NCBI GenBank assembly: GCA_030605835.1
Contig: JAUWHO010000041.1
Coordinates: 1-43,711 of the forward strand
Direction: 5' to 3'
DNA: 43,711 bases
From: Candidatus Zixiibacteriota bacterium
GTDB taxonomy: Bacteria > Zixibacteria > MSB-5A5 > DG-27
Shown piece after piece: positions 16,588 through 25,436 of this stretch; position 1 is the first letter of the stretch, and every line of letters starts with the position of its first letter. The position numbers and the translations under genes were made by a program. The notes beneath the pieces were generated by a model. That model was not told where the DNA came from. It saw nothing but the letters and a program-made list of their open reading frames with translations, and did no database searches.

Positions 16588-17538
16588 CTACTTCAGAAGC
16601 GTCAGCTTCCTGACGGAGACGAACTCCCCGGCGGTGAGCTTGTAATAGTAGATGCCGGTCGTGACCTCAGCCGCATTCCAGTTGACGGTCTTGTAACCGG
16701 CCTGCTCGTAGCCGTTCACCAGGGTGGCTACCTTCTGCCCCACCAAATTGTAAACCTCCAGCGTCACCAGGGAGGCTCTGGGGAGGTCATAACCGATGGT
16801 AGTGGAGGCGTTGAAGGGGTTGGGGTAGCAAGATCCCAAGGCAAAACTGCTCGGCAGCTTGCTGCCCTCCTGCTCTTCAACACCCATCGGGGGCACCCCC
16901 ATCATCACCGGGATGTGAATCGCGGGACTGGCAGAGTTGTTTTCGATAACGATGGTGTCTTCGTACACTGCCTTTGGTTCCTCAGGGGCATACAGCCAGA
17001 TATACAGAGTATCTTCCTGCAGCCACGGTATTGTCCCCGAGGTCGGGGTAACCACGATCCAGTCGGCGTCCTCTACTACCGTGTACTCAAACGGTACCTG
17101 CCCGAAATTTGTCATTACCCGCTCGAACAGAGAGCTGTCGCCCGGGGCAATGGTGTCGGCGACCAGGCTGCTATCGAACTGTTGCAGATAGGGGCCTTTC
17201 AGTGTAAAGTCTGCCTGAAGACTGTCGCCATGAAATTGCGGAGCGAAGTAATCCAGTTTTCTTCCGTAACCTGTGGCCTTGGCCTCTACCACAAAGGTGT
17301 CGGTCAAAGTCACATCCATCTCAATCCAGTAGTAACCGTCTTCATCGGTGATGTCAGACCCGACGGTATCAAGATGAGAGAGACGCCAGACAGTCAGATC
17401 GGCCCCCTCGATCCCCCATCCGGTTCGCTCGTCGCTAACGGTTCCGTCAACCACGGCGCGGTCGGCAAGTGCAAGTGTCGAAAGGGAAAACAAAAATGCC
17501 AGTGCCAAAACTAAGCTTAAGTGAAAATTTCTTCTCAT
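16588..17538 (-). CDS. Secreted protein with type IX-like C-terminal sorting domain
   Basis: 316 residues. A signal peptide (about 1-25, ending LALA) is followed by a carboxypeptidase-regulatory-like beta-sandwich (about 27-110: VDGTVSDERTGWGIEGADLTV... DEDGYYWIE). A BACON-like region comes next (about 115-225, with DADWIVVTPTSGTIP). The last ~85 residues are a type A-like sorting domain (CYPNPFNASTTIGYDL ... TTGIYYYKLTAGEF ... LLK). Such domains guide outer-membrane export and surface attachment or release in the FCB group. The specific role is unknown. A promoter at 17747-17774 gives a leader of about 200 bases; a strong terminator follows. Confidence 0.85.
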   Translation of the reverse strand: MRRNFHLSLVLALAFLFSLSTLALADRAVVDGTVSDERTGWGIEGADLTVWRLSHLDTVGSDITDEDGYYWIEMDVTLTDTFVVEAKATGYGRKLDYFAPQFHGDSLQADFTLKGPYLQQFDSSLVADTIAPGDSSLFERVMTNFGQVPFEYTVVEDADWIVVTPTSGTIPWLQEDTLYIWLYAPEEPKAVYEDTIVIENNSASPAIHIPVMMGVPPMGVEEQEGSKLPSSFALGSCYPNPFNASTTIGYDLPRASLVTLEVYNLVGQKVATLVNGYEQAGYKTVNWNAAEVTTGIYYYKLTAGEFVSVRKLTLLK

Positions 17539-17840
17539 TTCTAACCTCCAGAATGAGTTAAAAGCGAACGGTTGAATTCTTCAAGATTGGGAAAAACATC
17601 ACCTCCTTATTAGACTACAGATTGAAACAGTTTCTTTGCTTTTTCTATCTTTACGTTTTTTGTGAAAGACCTGCCATCCTGTAAGTTACTGGCTGGCACC
17701 ATGAACCGGATACCCCTTATCAGGCCTAAGCTCCCTTCTCAACTACATAATAGCACAGTTTTCATAATTGTCAAGCAAATTTTACCCTCCCGGAATTGAC
17801 CTCCGCAGGGCTCTACTCATACACATAGAGAATGTAGAAG
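17539..17840 (-). other. Long 5' leader and promoter region
   Basis: 302 bases without a gene between two minus-strand genes. It holds the promoter at 17747-17774 and then about 200 bases of leader for the sorting-domain gene. The leader has a few weak inverted repeats (for example GATA-AGGGG-TATC) and a second AAGGAGGTGATG ahead of a 13-codon ORF whose spacing is too short for normal initiation. No known riboswitch was recognised. Confidence 0.4.
17747..17774 (-). promoter_or_regulatory. Sigma70-type promoter
   Basis: Minus strand: TTGACA (17774-17769), 16-base spacer, TATTAT (17752-17747), upstream of the secreted sorting-domain gene. Confidence 0.7.
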
Positions 17841-19610
17841 TTAAGCTCTGTGAACATCTTTCCTGAAAAGTGACCCCGGCGACAGAACCTTGATCGTCAC
17901 CATGGTCAGATCGTCCAGCTGAGCACTGTCGCTGGTGAAATCTTGCACCCTTTCATATATCTCATTAAGCAAATCCCTTGCCGAAAGTTCGTAGTTCTCG
18001 TTTATGACCTCGACCAATCGATCCACCCCGAACTCCTCCCCCCCGGGGCTGAAAGCCTCCGTAACCCCATCGGTGTACAGAATTAGAACATCCCCCGAGA
18101 AAAGACTCAGCGGTCTCTCTTCGTAGGTGGATAATTCCAAGACTCCCAGAGCAACTCCGCCATCGGAAAGATATTCGATCGAACCGTCGGCTCTGCGGAG
18201 GATCGGGGGATTGTGCCCGGCGTTCGAGAAGGTCAAAACCCGGTTTTTCGTGTCCAAAACCCCATAAACGGCAGTAACATACATCTCCCTTTCGATGCTT
18301 TCGAAAAGGAGCCGATTCACCTTTTGAAAGATGGTGCGGATGGCGTAGTTGTTGAGTATTTCCGCCTTCAGGGAGGCTCTGAAGGCCGCCATTATCAGAG
18401 CCGCTGGGATTCCCTTCCCGGAGACGTCGGCGATTGCAACCCCGAGCTGATTCTCGACGATCTTGATGAAGTCGAAGAAATCCCCCCCCACCTCGGAGGA
18501 GGGGATGTTCATGCCGGCGATGTCGAACCCCTTCACCTGCGGGTCTCCTTTGGGCAGGAAGGTGGTCTGGATCTGTCTGGCGATGGAAAGCTCCTCCTCC
18601 AACCTCCTTTTCTCCAAGGCTTCCTTGTGGAGCCTGGCCCTCTCGATCGTGACCGCCGCCTGGGAGGCGAAAGCTTCCACCAGCTCGCGGTTGTTCTCAT
18701 CGTAAGCTTTTTTGTGGTCGGATTCCAAGTTGAAGACCCCGATGATCTCATCCCCGGTCTTGATGGGAACCGCTATCTCCGAGGCCGTCTGCGGCCGGAG
18801 CCGGATGTAGCGCTCATCGGAGGCGACATCGGCTATCAGAACAGACTTGCCTGTCTTCGCCACCCACCCCACTACCCCCTGTCCCACCTTGAGGTGGAGT
18901 TTCGATTCCACCTCCGGGTCCATACCCCTGGTGACAACATTCTCAATATCCTGAGTGTCACTATCTATTAGGTAGATCCCAACCGCATCGTATCTGACCA
19001 CCCGGTAGAGGAGGTCGACGATCTGTTCTAAGATCTCGTCCATGTCCAAATACATGGAGAGCTTCTTGCCGACCTCGAACAACGTCAGCTTTTCTAAGGT
19101 CTCCCGTTTGGCTTTTGCAATCAGATGAGCGTTCTCCAGGGCGATTGCCATCTGGTCCGCCAGGGAGGTCATAACCTCTAAGTCTTCGGGAGTGAATTTC
19201 CCGCCTCCCTTCTTGTTCAGAGCCTCGACCACTCCCAGGACAGCTCCGGTTCTCTTCAGGGGAACACAGAGAAGTGAGCGGGTTTTGAAGTCGGAGGTCT
19301 CGTCTACGACCGGGTAGAAGCGATTGTCGCTGCTGACATCGTCGATGATCACTCCCTGCCCGGACTTCACCACCCACCCGGCCACACCCTTTCCCAACTC
19401 CAGGTAAGTCTTCTCCAGCTTGGAGGCCTTCTCCCCTAAAGAGATGTAGAACTCCAGCCGCTGATTCTTTGAATCCAGGAGAATTATGGAACTGGCCTCC
19501 GCCTCCACATATTCGGTGGTGATGTCGAGCATGTTCCTCAGGAGAGTATCCAATTCTAGAGACGAGTTGAGTATCTTGGCGGCGCGTATGAGAAGCTCAG
19601 ATTTCTTCAT
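17841..19610 (-). CDS. GAF-GAF-PP2C (SpoIIE/RsbU-type) serine phosphatase
   Basis: 589 residues: GAF domain 1 (about 12-160), GAF domain 2 (about 175-330), a short coiled linker (EKRRLEEELSIARQIQ) and a SpoIIE-type PP2C domain (about 350-575). The metal-binding acidic motifs are GGDFFDF, ADVSGKGIPAALIMA, YTDGVTEAF and DDLTMVTI. The family dephosphorylates anti-anti-sigma (STAS) proteins in partner-switching stress control. No STAS or anti-sigma kinase gene is adjacent, so its target is unknown. The GAF domains probably sense a small molecule. The Shine-Dalgarno sequence is weak; a promoter is seen at 19675-19703. Confidence 0.88.
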   Translation of the reverse strand: MKKSELLIRAAKILNSSLELDTLLRNMLDITTEYVEAEASSIILLDSKNQRLEFYISLGEKASKLEKTYLELGKGVAGWVVKSGQGVIIDDVSSDNRFYPVVDETSDFKTRSLLCVPLKRTGAVLGVVEALNKKGGGKFTPEDLEVMTSLADQMAIALENAHLIAKAKRETLEKLTLFEVGKKLSMYLDMDEILEQIVDLLYRVVRYDAVGIYLIDSDTQDIENVVTRGMDPEVESKLHLKVGQGVVGWVAKTGKSVLIADVASDERYIRLRPQTASEIAVPIKTGDEIIGVFNLESDHKKAYDENNRELVEAFASQAAVTIERARLHKEALEKRRLEEELSIARQIQTTFLPKGDPQVKGFDIAGMNIPSSEVGGDFFDFIKIVENQLGVAIADVSGKGIPAALIMAAFRASLKAEILNNYAIRTIFQKVNRLLFESIEREMYVTAVYGVLDTKNRVLTFSNAGHNPPILRRADGSIEYLSDGGVALGVLELSTYEERPLSLFSGDVLILYTDGVTEAFSPGGEEFGVDRLVEVINENYELSARDLLNEIYERVQDFTSDSAQLDDLTMVTIKVLSPGSLFRKDVHRA

Positions 19611-19674
19611 GAGGTGTCATCCCGCTGGGCGGACCTGAACCGATAGTCTTTCCTCCTACTCCCTCAGGCCGACA

Positions 19675-19703
19675 AAAATAGCTCCGGTGCCCAGATAAGT
19701 CAA
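19675..19703 (-). promoter_or_regulatory. Sigma70-type promoter for the PP2C phosphatase
   Basis: Minus strand: TTGACT (19703-19698), 17-base spacer, TATTTT (19680-19675), about 65 bases before the ATG. Confidence 0.55.
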
Positions 19704-19760
19704 CAGCCATTTCGGAGATGTGAGCCCCGTCACAGAGTGTCAAGACGGTGCAATGAAATG

Positions 19761-19785
19761 GCCCCGCAGAAGCTGACTGCGGGGC
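19761..19785 (-). terminator. Probable groEL terminator hairpin
   Basis: Perfect 9-bp stem GCCCCGCAG/CTGCGGGGC (19761-19769/19777-19785), loop 7, followed on the minus strand by CATTTCATT, a weak U-rich tail. It lies 86 bases past the groEL stop. A small CCGCC-AGA-GGCGG hairpin (19836-19848) lies between. Confidence 0.45.
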
Positions 19786-19871
19786 TCGTTCATGGTACTC
19801 GTCAGGACTTCCCTCTGTGCCGTCCTGCTGCTTGCCCGCCAGAGGCGGATCACCTACGGTGACTGTTTGCT

Positions 19872-21503
<1,632 letters not shown>

Positions 21504-21532
21504 TTATTCCTCCATTCTGCTTTCTCGGTAAC

Positions 21533-21820
21533 TTAACCAACGATAGCGAAAATGTCGCTCTCCCTCATGATGAGGTAGTCAACCTCGTCAACGGTGACCT
21601 CGGTCCCGGAGTATTTGCCGTAGAGAATCCTGTCCCCCTTCTTGACCTCCATGGCAATCAGTTTGCCCTCTTCAGTCTTTCTGCCGGGGCCAACCTCAAC
21701 CACCTCCCCCTGCTGGGGTTTCTCCTTCGCAGTATCGGGGATGATGATTGAACCCTTCTTGACCTCCTGTTCCTCCAGAGGCTTTATCAGCACTCGGTCA
21801 GCTAACGGTTTCACTTTCAT
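21533..21820 (-). CDS. groES: Co-chaperonin GroES (10 kDa)
   Basis: 95 residues, standard size. [39 protein letters not shown] includes the mobile GroEL-binding loop; YGKYSGTEV and the [15 protein letters not shown] end are typical. First gene of the groESL operon; AGGAGGTAA precedes the ATG. Confidence 0.97.
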   Translation of the reverse strand: MKVKPLADRVLIKPLEEQEVKKGSIIIPDTAKEKPQQGEVVEVGPGRKTEEGKLIAMEVKKGDRILYGKYSGTEVTVDEVDYLIMRESDIFAIVG

Positions 21821-21860
21821 TAAGTTACCTCCTAGTATTGTGAGTTTTTCTCTTTATGCC

Positions 21861-21887
21861 TTAGCACTCGCCTCGGGAGAGTGCTAA
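21861..21887 (-). promoter_or_regulatory. CIRCE operator (HrcA site)
   Basis: TTAGCACTC (21861-21869), nine-base spacer, GAGTGCTAA (21879-21887): an exact match to the CIRCE consensus. It lies downstream of the groES -10, in the transcribed leader, where HrcA binding represses the operon until heat shock. hrcA itself is not in the window. Confidence 0.97.
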
Positions 21888-21901
21888 CAGATTTGGCCGG
21901 T

Positions 21902-21930
21902 ATTATAATCGCCCGGTGTCCCAAAATCAA
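21902..21930 (-). promoter_or_regulatory. groESL promoter
   Basis: Minus strand: TTGATT (21930-21925), 17-base spacer, consensus TATAAT (21907-21902). AT-rich tracts (two TTTTTT runs, 21931-21946) lie immediately upstream of the -35 and may act as an UP element. CIRCE begins 14 bases after the -10. Confidence 0.85.
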
Positions 21931-22118
21931 GCAAAAAATCAAAAAATCCACGATCTCCACAATAGATCGTTTTTTAAACTAAGCAGAGATGTCAGAGTTC
22001 CCACCCCCCCCGAAGGATTCTTGGCTTGCCTTCGCACCTATCCTGAAGGGAGCCATTTTCTTCCGTCACCACTGACTACTGCCCAAACCGTTCCCGGAAC
22101 CGACAGTTAAAAAAAGTG

Positions 22119-22147
22119 TTGAAATATCTGAATCCAGACAGTAAATT
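22119..22147 (+). promoter_or_regulatory. Possible promoter for the small Cys-rich gene
   Basis: TTGAAA (22119-22124), 17-base spacer, TAAATT (22142-22147). The rest of the groES-to-22195 gap (374 bases) contains the groESL control region and a weak CGATCT/AGATCG stem next to T6 (21951-21975), nothing else recognised. Confidence 0.45.
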
Positions 22148-22194
22148 CAATCGAAATGAGAAACAACAGAGATGAAATCGACTGAGGTGATAAA

Positions 22195-22386
22195 ATGGCA
22201 AAGAGAATGAGCTTCGCCGACAAGGCTAAGAAGGAAAAACAGGTGGTGAACTGCCCGGTCTGCAGCAGCGCCATAACTCCCACGCTGGTATTCAAGGCTT
22301 ATCGTTCCCAAACCTCCGGCAACTGGAAGTTCAGGAGAGTCCACCTCGGGGTCTGCAAATGCAATCAGAAGGAGGTTTACGGCTGA
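22195..22386 (+). CDS. Small Cys-rich (possible zinc-ribbon) protein, unknown function
   Basis: 63 residues, basic and lysine-rich at the N-terminus. A CPVC pair at residues 20-23 and a CKC near the end (VCKCNQKEVYG) could form one metal site. GAGGTGATAAA precedes the ATG, a convincing ribosome-binding site, so the gene is probably real. I do not recognise the family. It sits alone between the divergent groESL operon and the vor operon. Confidence 0.65.
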   Translation: MAKRMSFADKAKKEKQVVNCPVCSSAITPTLVFKAYRSQTSGNWKFRRVHLGVCKCNQKEVYG

Positions 22387-22498
22387 GTGAATCGCTCTCA
22401 TCGGGACCGCGAGTGTGGGTGTCGACGGCCACGAGGGCGTAAGCCTCGGAGGGAAGCTTTCTTTAGGAGTTGCCGCTTGTGAAAAAAATAACATAAAC

Positions 22499-22526
22499 TT
22501 GATTTTGGTCTCTGTTTTGATATATT
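22499..22526 (+). promoter_or_regulatory. Probable vor operon promoter
   Basis: TTGATT (22499-22504), 16-base spacer, TATATT (22521-22526), about 140 bases before the vorD ATG, leaving a leader that ends in the hairpin at 22610-22650. Confidence 0.5.
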
Positions 22527-22609
22527 CGTTATTGGAAAGGGTTTTTCTGCAGGGATTTGGGTGCCGGTCTTTAAGGTCGGCAATAGAGATTTGAAGTTAT
22601 TCACGGTCA

Positions 22610-22650
22610 CCAGAGGCTTGCCCCGGAGAGACTGGGCAACTTGCCTCTGG
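22610..22650 (+). promoter_or_regulatory. Strong leader hairpin directly before the vorD ribosome-binding site
   Basis: CCAGAGGC-TTGCCC (22610-22623) pairs with GGGCAA (22634-22639) and GCCTCTGG (22643-22650), a 14-bp stem with a 3-base bulge and a 10-base loop. GGGAGG of the vorD ribosome-binding site begins two bases later. There is no U-run, so it is more likely to affect translation or RNA stability than to terminate. Confidence 0.5.
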
Positions 22651-22664
22651 CGGGAGGTAATTTG

Positions 22665-22868
22665 ATGCCAAAGATAGAGGTTGATATTACTCGATGCAAA
22701 GGATGTGAATACTGCATGATTGCCTGTCCTCACGAGGTCATCGCCCTCTCCAGCACCTTTGCCCCTTCGGGGTACTATCCCGCCACCATGGTCAAGGCGG
22801 AGGCCTGCACCGGGTGTAAGCTCTGCGCCATAGTCTGTCCGGACATGGCCATCGAGGTCTGGAAATGA
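22665..22868 (+). CDS. vorD: 2-Oxoacid:ferredoxin oxidoreductase, ferredoxin (delta) subunit
   Basis: A 67-residue 2[4Fe-4S] ferredoxin with Cys11/14/17/21 (CKGCEYCMIACP) and Cys48/51/54/58 (CTGCKLCAIVCP). It transfers electrons from the thiamine-dependent core to external ferredoxin. ATG 22665 is chosen over an upstream in-frame TTG because GGGAGG lies 7-8 bases before it and the upstream codons fall in the hairpin. First gene of the four-subunit operon. Confidence 0.92.
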   Translation: MPKIEVDITRCKGCEYCMIACPHEVIALSSTFAPSGYYPATMVKAEACTGCKLCAIVCPDMAIEVWK

Positions 22869-22905
22869 GAAGTGCAATCACCGCAGTTTCTTCTGGAGAG
22901 TAAAG

Positions 22906-24000
22906 ATGGGCGAAAGAATCTTAATGAAAGGCAACGAGGCCATGGCGGAGGGGGCGGTGCGGGCCGGTTGTCGCTTCTTTGCCGGATATCCGATAACGCC
23001 TCAAAATGAGGTTCCCGAATACATGTCCTGGCGGCTTCCCGAGGTGGGAGGCTTTTTCATTCAGGCTGAATCCGAGGTGGCGGCTTCAAACATGCTTTTC
23101 GGGGCGGCCGCCTGCGGGGTGAGGGTGATGACCTCCTCCTCCTCCCCGGGCATAAGCCTAAAGCAGGAGGGAATCAGCTATTGTGCCGGCGCCGACCTCC
23201 CGATCTTCTACGCCGACATCGTCAGAGGCGGCCCCGGCTTGGGGAACATCGCTCCCTCTCAGGGCAACTATTTCCAGGCCACCAGAGGCGGCGGACACGG
23301 AGATTATCAGGTGATCGTGCTGGCGCCCAACTCCGTCAGCGAGATGGCGAATTTCCCCAGGCTCTGCTATGAGCTCGCCTTCAAATACCGGGTCCCGGCC
23401 ATGATCTCCGCCGACGGCATTCTCGGTCAGATGATGGAGCCGATCGAGTTCGATTTCGAGCCGATCGATCCTGACACCCTGCCCAAGCCCGACTGGGCCA
23501 TAGGAGATGCCACCGGCAGGGAGAGACGGGTGGTCAAATCTTACGACCTCCGGGTGGGAGCGGTGGAAAAGCAAAACTGGGAGCGGAATAAGAGATTCGA
23601 AGCCATCAGAACAAACGAGGTCCGTTACCAGTTGGAATACGAAGAGGGTGCAGAGTTGATAGTTGCTGCCTACGGCAGCTGCGCCCGGGTAGCCAAGAGT
23701 GCGGTCATGATGGCTCGCTCCGAAGGCTTGAAGGTGGGGATCATGAGACCGATCACTCTGTGGCCCTTCCCCACTGAGGTCTTAAACGAGTTGGCAGGCA
23801 GAGTCGAGAACATCCTGGTGATGGAGATGAACCTGGGACAGATGGTTCAGGATGTGAAGCTGGCGGTGGAGGGGAAAGCCCGGGTGCACTTCTACGGCCG
23901 CCCCGCAGGAGGCATTCCCACCTCAGAGGAGTTCCTGCAGAAGATCAAAGAGGCAATAAAGGGCGGTCCGGTGATACCGATCGACCCCGAAGATATTTGA
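22906..24000 (+). CDS. vorB: 2-Oxoacid:ferredoxin oxidoreductase alpha subunit, VorB-like
   Basis: 364 residues. KGNEAMAEGAVRAGCRFFAGYPITPQNEVPEYMS is the pyrimidine-binding domain with the PITPQ box. SSSSPGISLKQEGISY, RGGPGLGNIAPSQGNYFQATRGGGHGDY and a C-terminal transketolase-C-like domain (about 235-350) follow. The sequence resembles the 3-methyl-2-oxobutanoate (2-oxoisovalerate) oxidoreductase VorB group more than pyruvate enzymes; 2-oxoglutarate (Kor) remains possible. The complex converts a 2-oxoacid plus CoA to acyl-CoA, CO2 and reduced ferredoxin. Confidence 0.88.
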   Translation: MGERILMKGNEAMAEGAVRAGCRFFAGYPITPQNEVPEYMSWRLPEVGGFFIQAESEVAASNMLFGAAACGVRVMTSSSSPGISLKQEGISYCAGADLPIFYADIVRGGPGLGNIAPSQGNYFQATRGGGHGDYQVIVLAPNSVSEMANFPRLCYELAFKYRVPAMISADGILGQMMEPIEFDFEPIDPDTLPKPDWAIGDATGRERRVVKSYDLRVGAVEKQNWERNKRFEAIRTNEVRYQLEYEEGAELIVAAYGSCARVAKSAVMMARSEGLKVGIMRPITLWPFPTEVLNELAGRVENILVMEMNLGQMVQDVKLAVEGKARVHFYGRPAGGIPTSEEFLQKIKEAIKGGPVIPIDPEDI

Positions 24001-24024
24001 AACCGTTTCGCTGAGGCCATAATA

Positions 24025-24807
24025 ATGGAAAAGGTATTTGAGAGAACCAGGGGCTTAACCGAGGTGCGGATGCGCTACTGCCCCGGCTGTGGTCACGGCA
24101 TCGCCCACCGGCTGGTGGGAGAGGTGATCGAAGAGTTGGGGGTGCGGGAGAAAACCATATGCGTCGGACCAGTCGGCTGTTCCGTTTTCGCCGACGAGTA
24201 TTTCAACTGCGATGCTATCCAGGGTGCTCACGGTCGGGGTCCAGCGATCGCCACCGGCATAAAGAGGACCCATCCCGACCTCGTTGTCTTCTCCTACCAG
24301 GGCGATGGAGACTTGGCCTCCATCGGGATGGCCGAGACTATTCACTCTGCTTCTCGGGGTGAGAATATCACCATAATCTTCATCAATAACGGCATCTACG
24401 GTATGACCGGGGGACAGATGGCTCCCACCACTCTCCTGGGAATGTGGTCCACCACCTCTCCCGCCGGGAGAAAGGCGGAAGTGGAGGGCTATCCCTTCCA
24501 TATGTGCGAGCTGCTCTCCAGCCTGGAGGGTGCTACCTATCTGGAGAGAGTCGCCATGAACAAAGCGGCCAACATCATCAAAGCAAGAAAGGCCGTAAAG
24601 AAAGCCTTCCAGACCCAGATAGAGAAAAAGGGATTCTCCATGGTGGAACTCCTCTCCCCCTGCCCCACCGACTGGGCCATGCCGCCCCTGGAGGCGCTCA
24701 AATTCTTAGAGGAGAAAATGATTCCCTACTACCCTCTGGGAGTGTACAAGGACTGGGAGGAAAAAGTCGAGGAGAAAGAGCCCGAGAAGGTCGGCGTCGA
24801 GAAATAG
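24025..24807 (+). CDS. vorA: 2-Oxoacid:ferredoxin oxidoreductase beta subunit (TPP-binding)
   Basis: 260 residues. It has RYCPGCGHGIAHRL (about 17-30), VGPVGCSVFADEYF, AHGRGPAIATG and the thiamine-diphosphate motif GDGDLASIG...NNGIYGMTGGQM (about 90-135). The acidic tail rich in Glu/Lys is variable. It lies between vorB and vorC and supplies the active-site cofactor with the alpha subunit. Confidence 0.92.
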   Translation: MEKVFERTRGLTEVRMRYCPGCGHGIAHRLVGEVIEELGVREKTICVGPVGCSVFADEYFNCDAIQGAHGRGPAIATGIKRTHPDLVVFSYQGDGDLASIGMAETIHSASRGENITIIFINNGIYGMTGGQMAPTTLLGMWSTTSPAGRKAEVEGYPFHMCELLSSLEGATYLERVAMNKAANIIKARKAVKKAFQTQIEKKGFSMVELLSPCPTDWAMPPLEALKFLEEKMIPYYPLGVYKDWEEKVEEKEPEKVGVEK

Positions 24808-24817
24808 AGGATAGAGC

Positions 24818-25357
24818 ATGTATCAAGGTGTGATAATAGCAGGCTTCGGCGGTCAGGGGGTGGTGTCGATGGGGATTCTCCTGGCCTACTCCGGGATGGT
24901 TGACGGAAAGAATGTCACCTTCTTCCCGGCTTACGGCGCGGAGATGCGTGGCGGAACCGCCAACTGCACCGTAGTGGTCTCCTCCGAGGAGGTCGCCTCT
25001 CCGGTGGTCTCCAGATTGGATACACTGGTTGTCATGAACGAACCCTCGCTTCTGAAATTCGAGCCCCAGGTGAAACCCGGAGGCCGGCTTATCATAAACA
25101 GCTCTCTGGTCAACGCCAAGCCCAAGAGAACCGACATCAAGATCACTTACATTCCCGCCAACGAGATCGCCAAAGAGGTGGGGAGCACGAAGATCGCCAA
25201 CATGGTGATGATGGGGGCCTATGCCGAGCTCACCGGAGCGGTGCCGATTGCCACCATCAAGGAGTCCATCCCCAAGGTATACACCCGCGCCAAGAAAGAG
25301 ATTGTGGAGATGAACTATAAGGCGGTGGACCGAGGTGCCGAGGCCGTGAAAAAGTAG
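24818..25357 (+). CDS. vorC: 2-Oxoacid:ferredoxin oxidoreductase gamma subunit
   Basis: 179 residues of the POR gamma family: GFGGQGVVSMGILLAYSGM near the N-terminus, FFPAYGAEMRGGTANCTVVVS and the central MNEPSL segment. It completes the D-B-A-C operon, which ends at the intrinsic terminator 27 bases downstream. Confidence 0.92.
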   Translation: MYQGVIIAGFGGQGVVSMGILLAYSGMVDGKNVTFFPAYGAEMRGGTANCTVVVSSEEVASPVVSRLDTLVVMNEPSLLKFEPQVKPGGRLIINSSLVNAKPKRTDIKITYIPANEIAKEVGSTKIANMVMMGAYAELTGAVPIATIKESIPKVYTRAKKEIVEMNYKAVDRGAEAVKK

Positions 25358-25383
25358 TCCAATCCAAACGGGATAAAGGATAA

Positions 25384-25410
25384 CGCCCCGAGCTTTCCGG
25401 GGCGTTTTTT
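25384..25410 (+). terminator. Intrinsic terminator of the vor operon
   Basis: Stem CGCCCCG (25384-25390)/CGGGGCG (25398-25404), 7-base loop, TTTTTT (25405-25410). It also lies just past the 3' end of the convergent beta-helix gene. Confidence 0.92.
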
Positions 25411-25436
25411 GTTTCCAGAACAGGACAGGCTTCCGC

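Noticed and set aside
21951-21975. Plus-strand terminator CGATCT/AGATCG with T6
   Set aside because: No plus-strand transcript is expected to end there; the T/A runs are better explained as the AT-rich region upstream of the groESL promoter.
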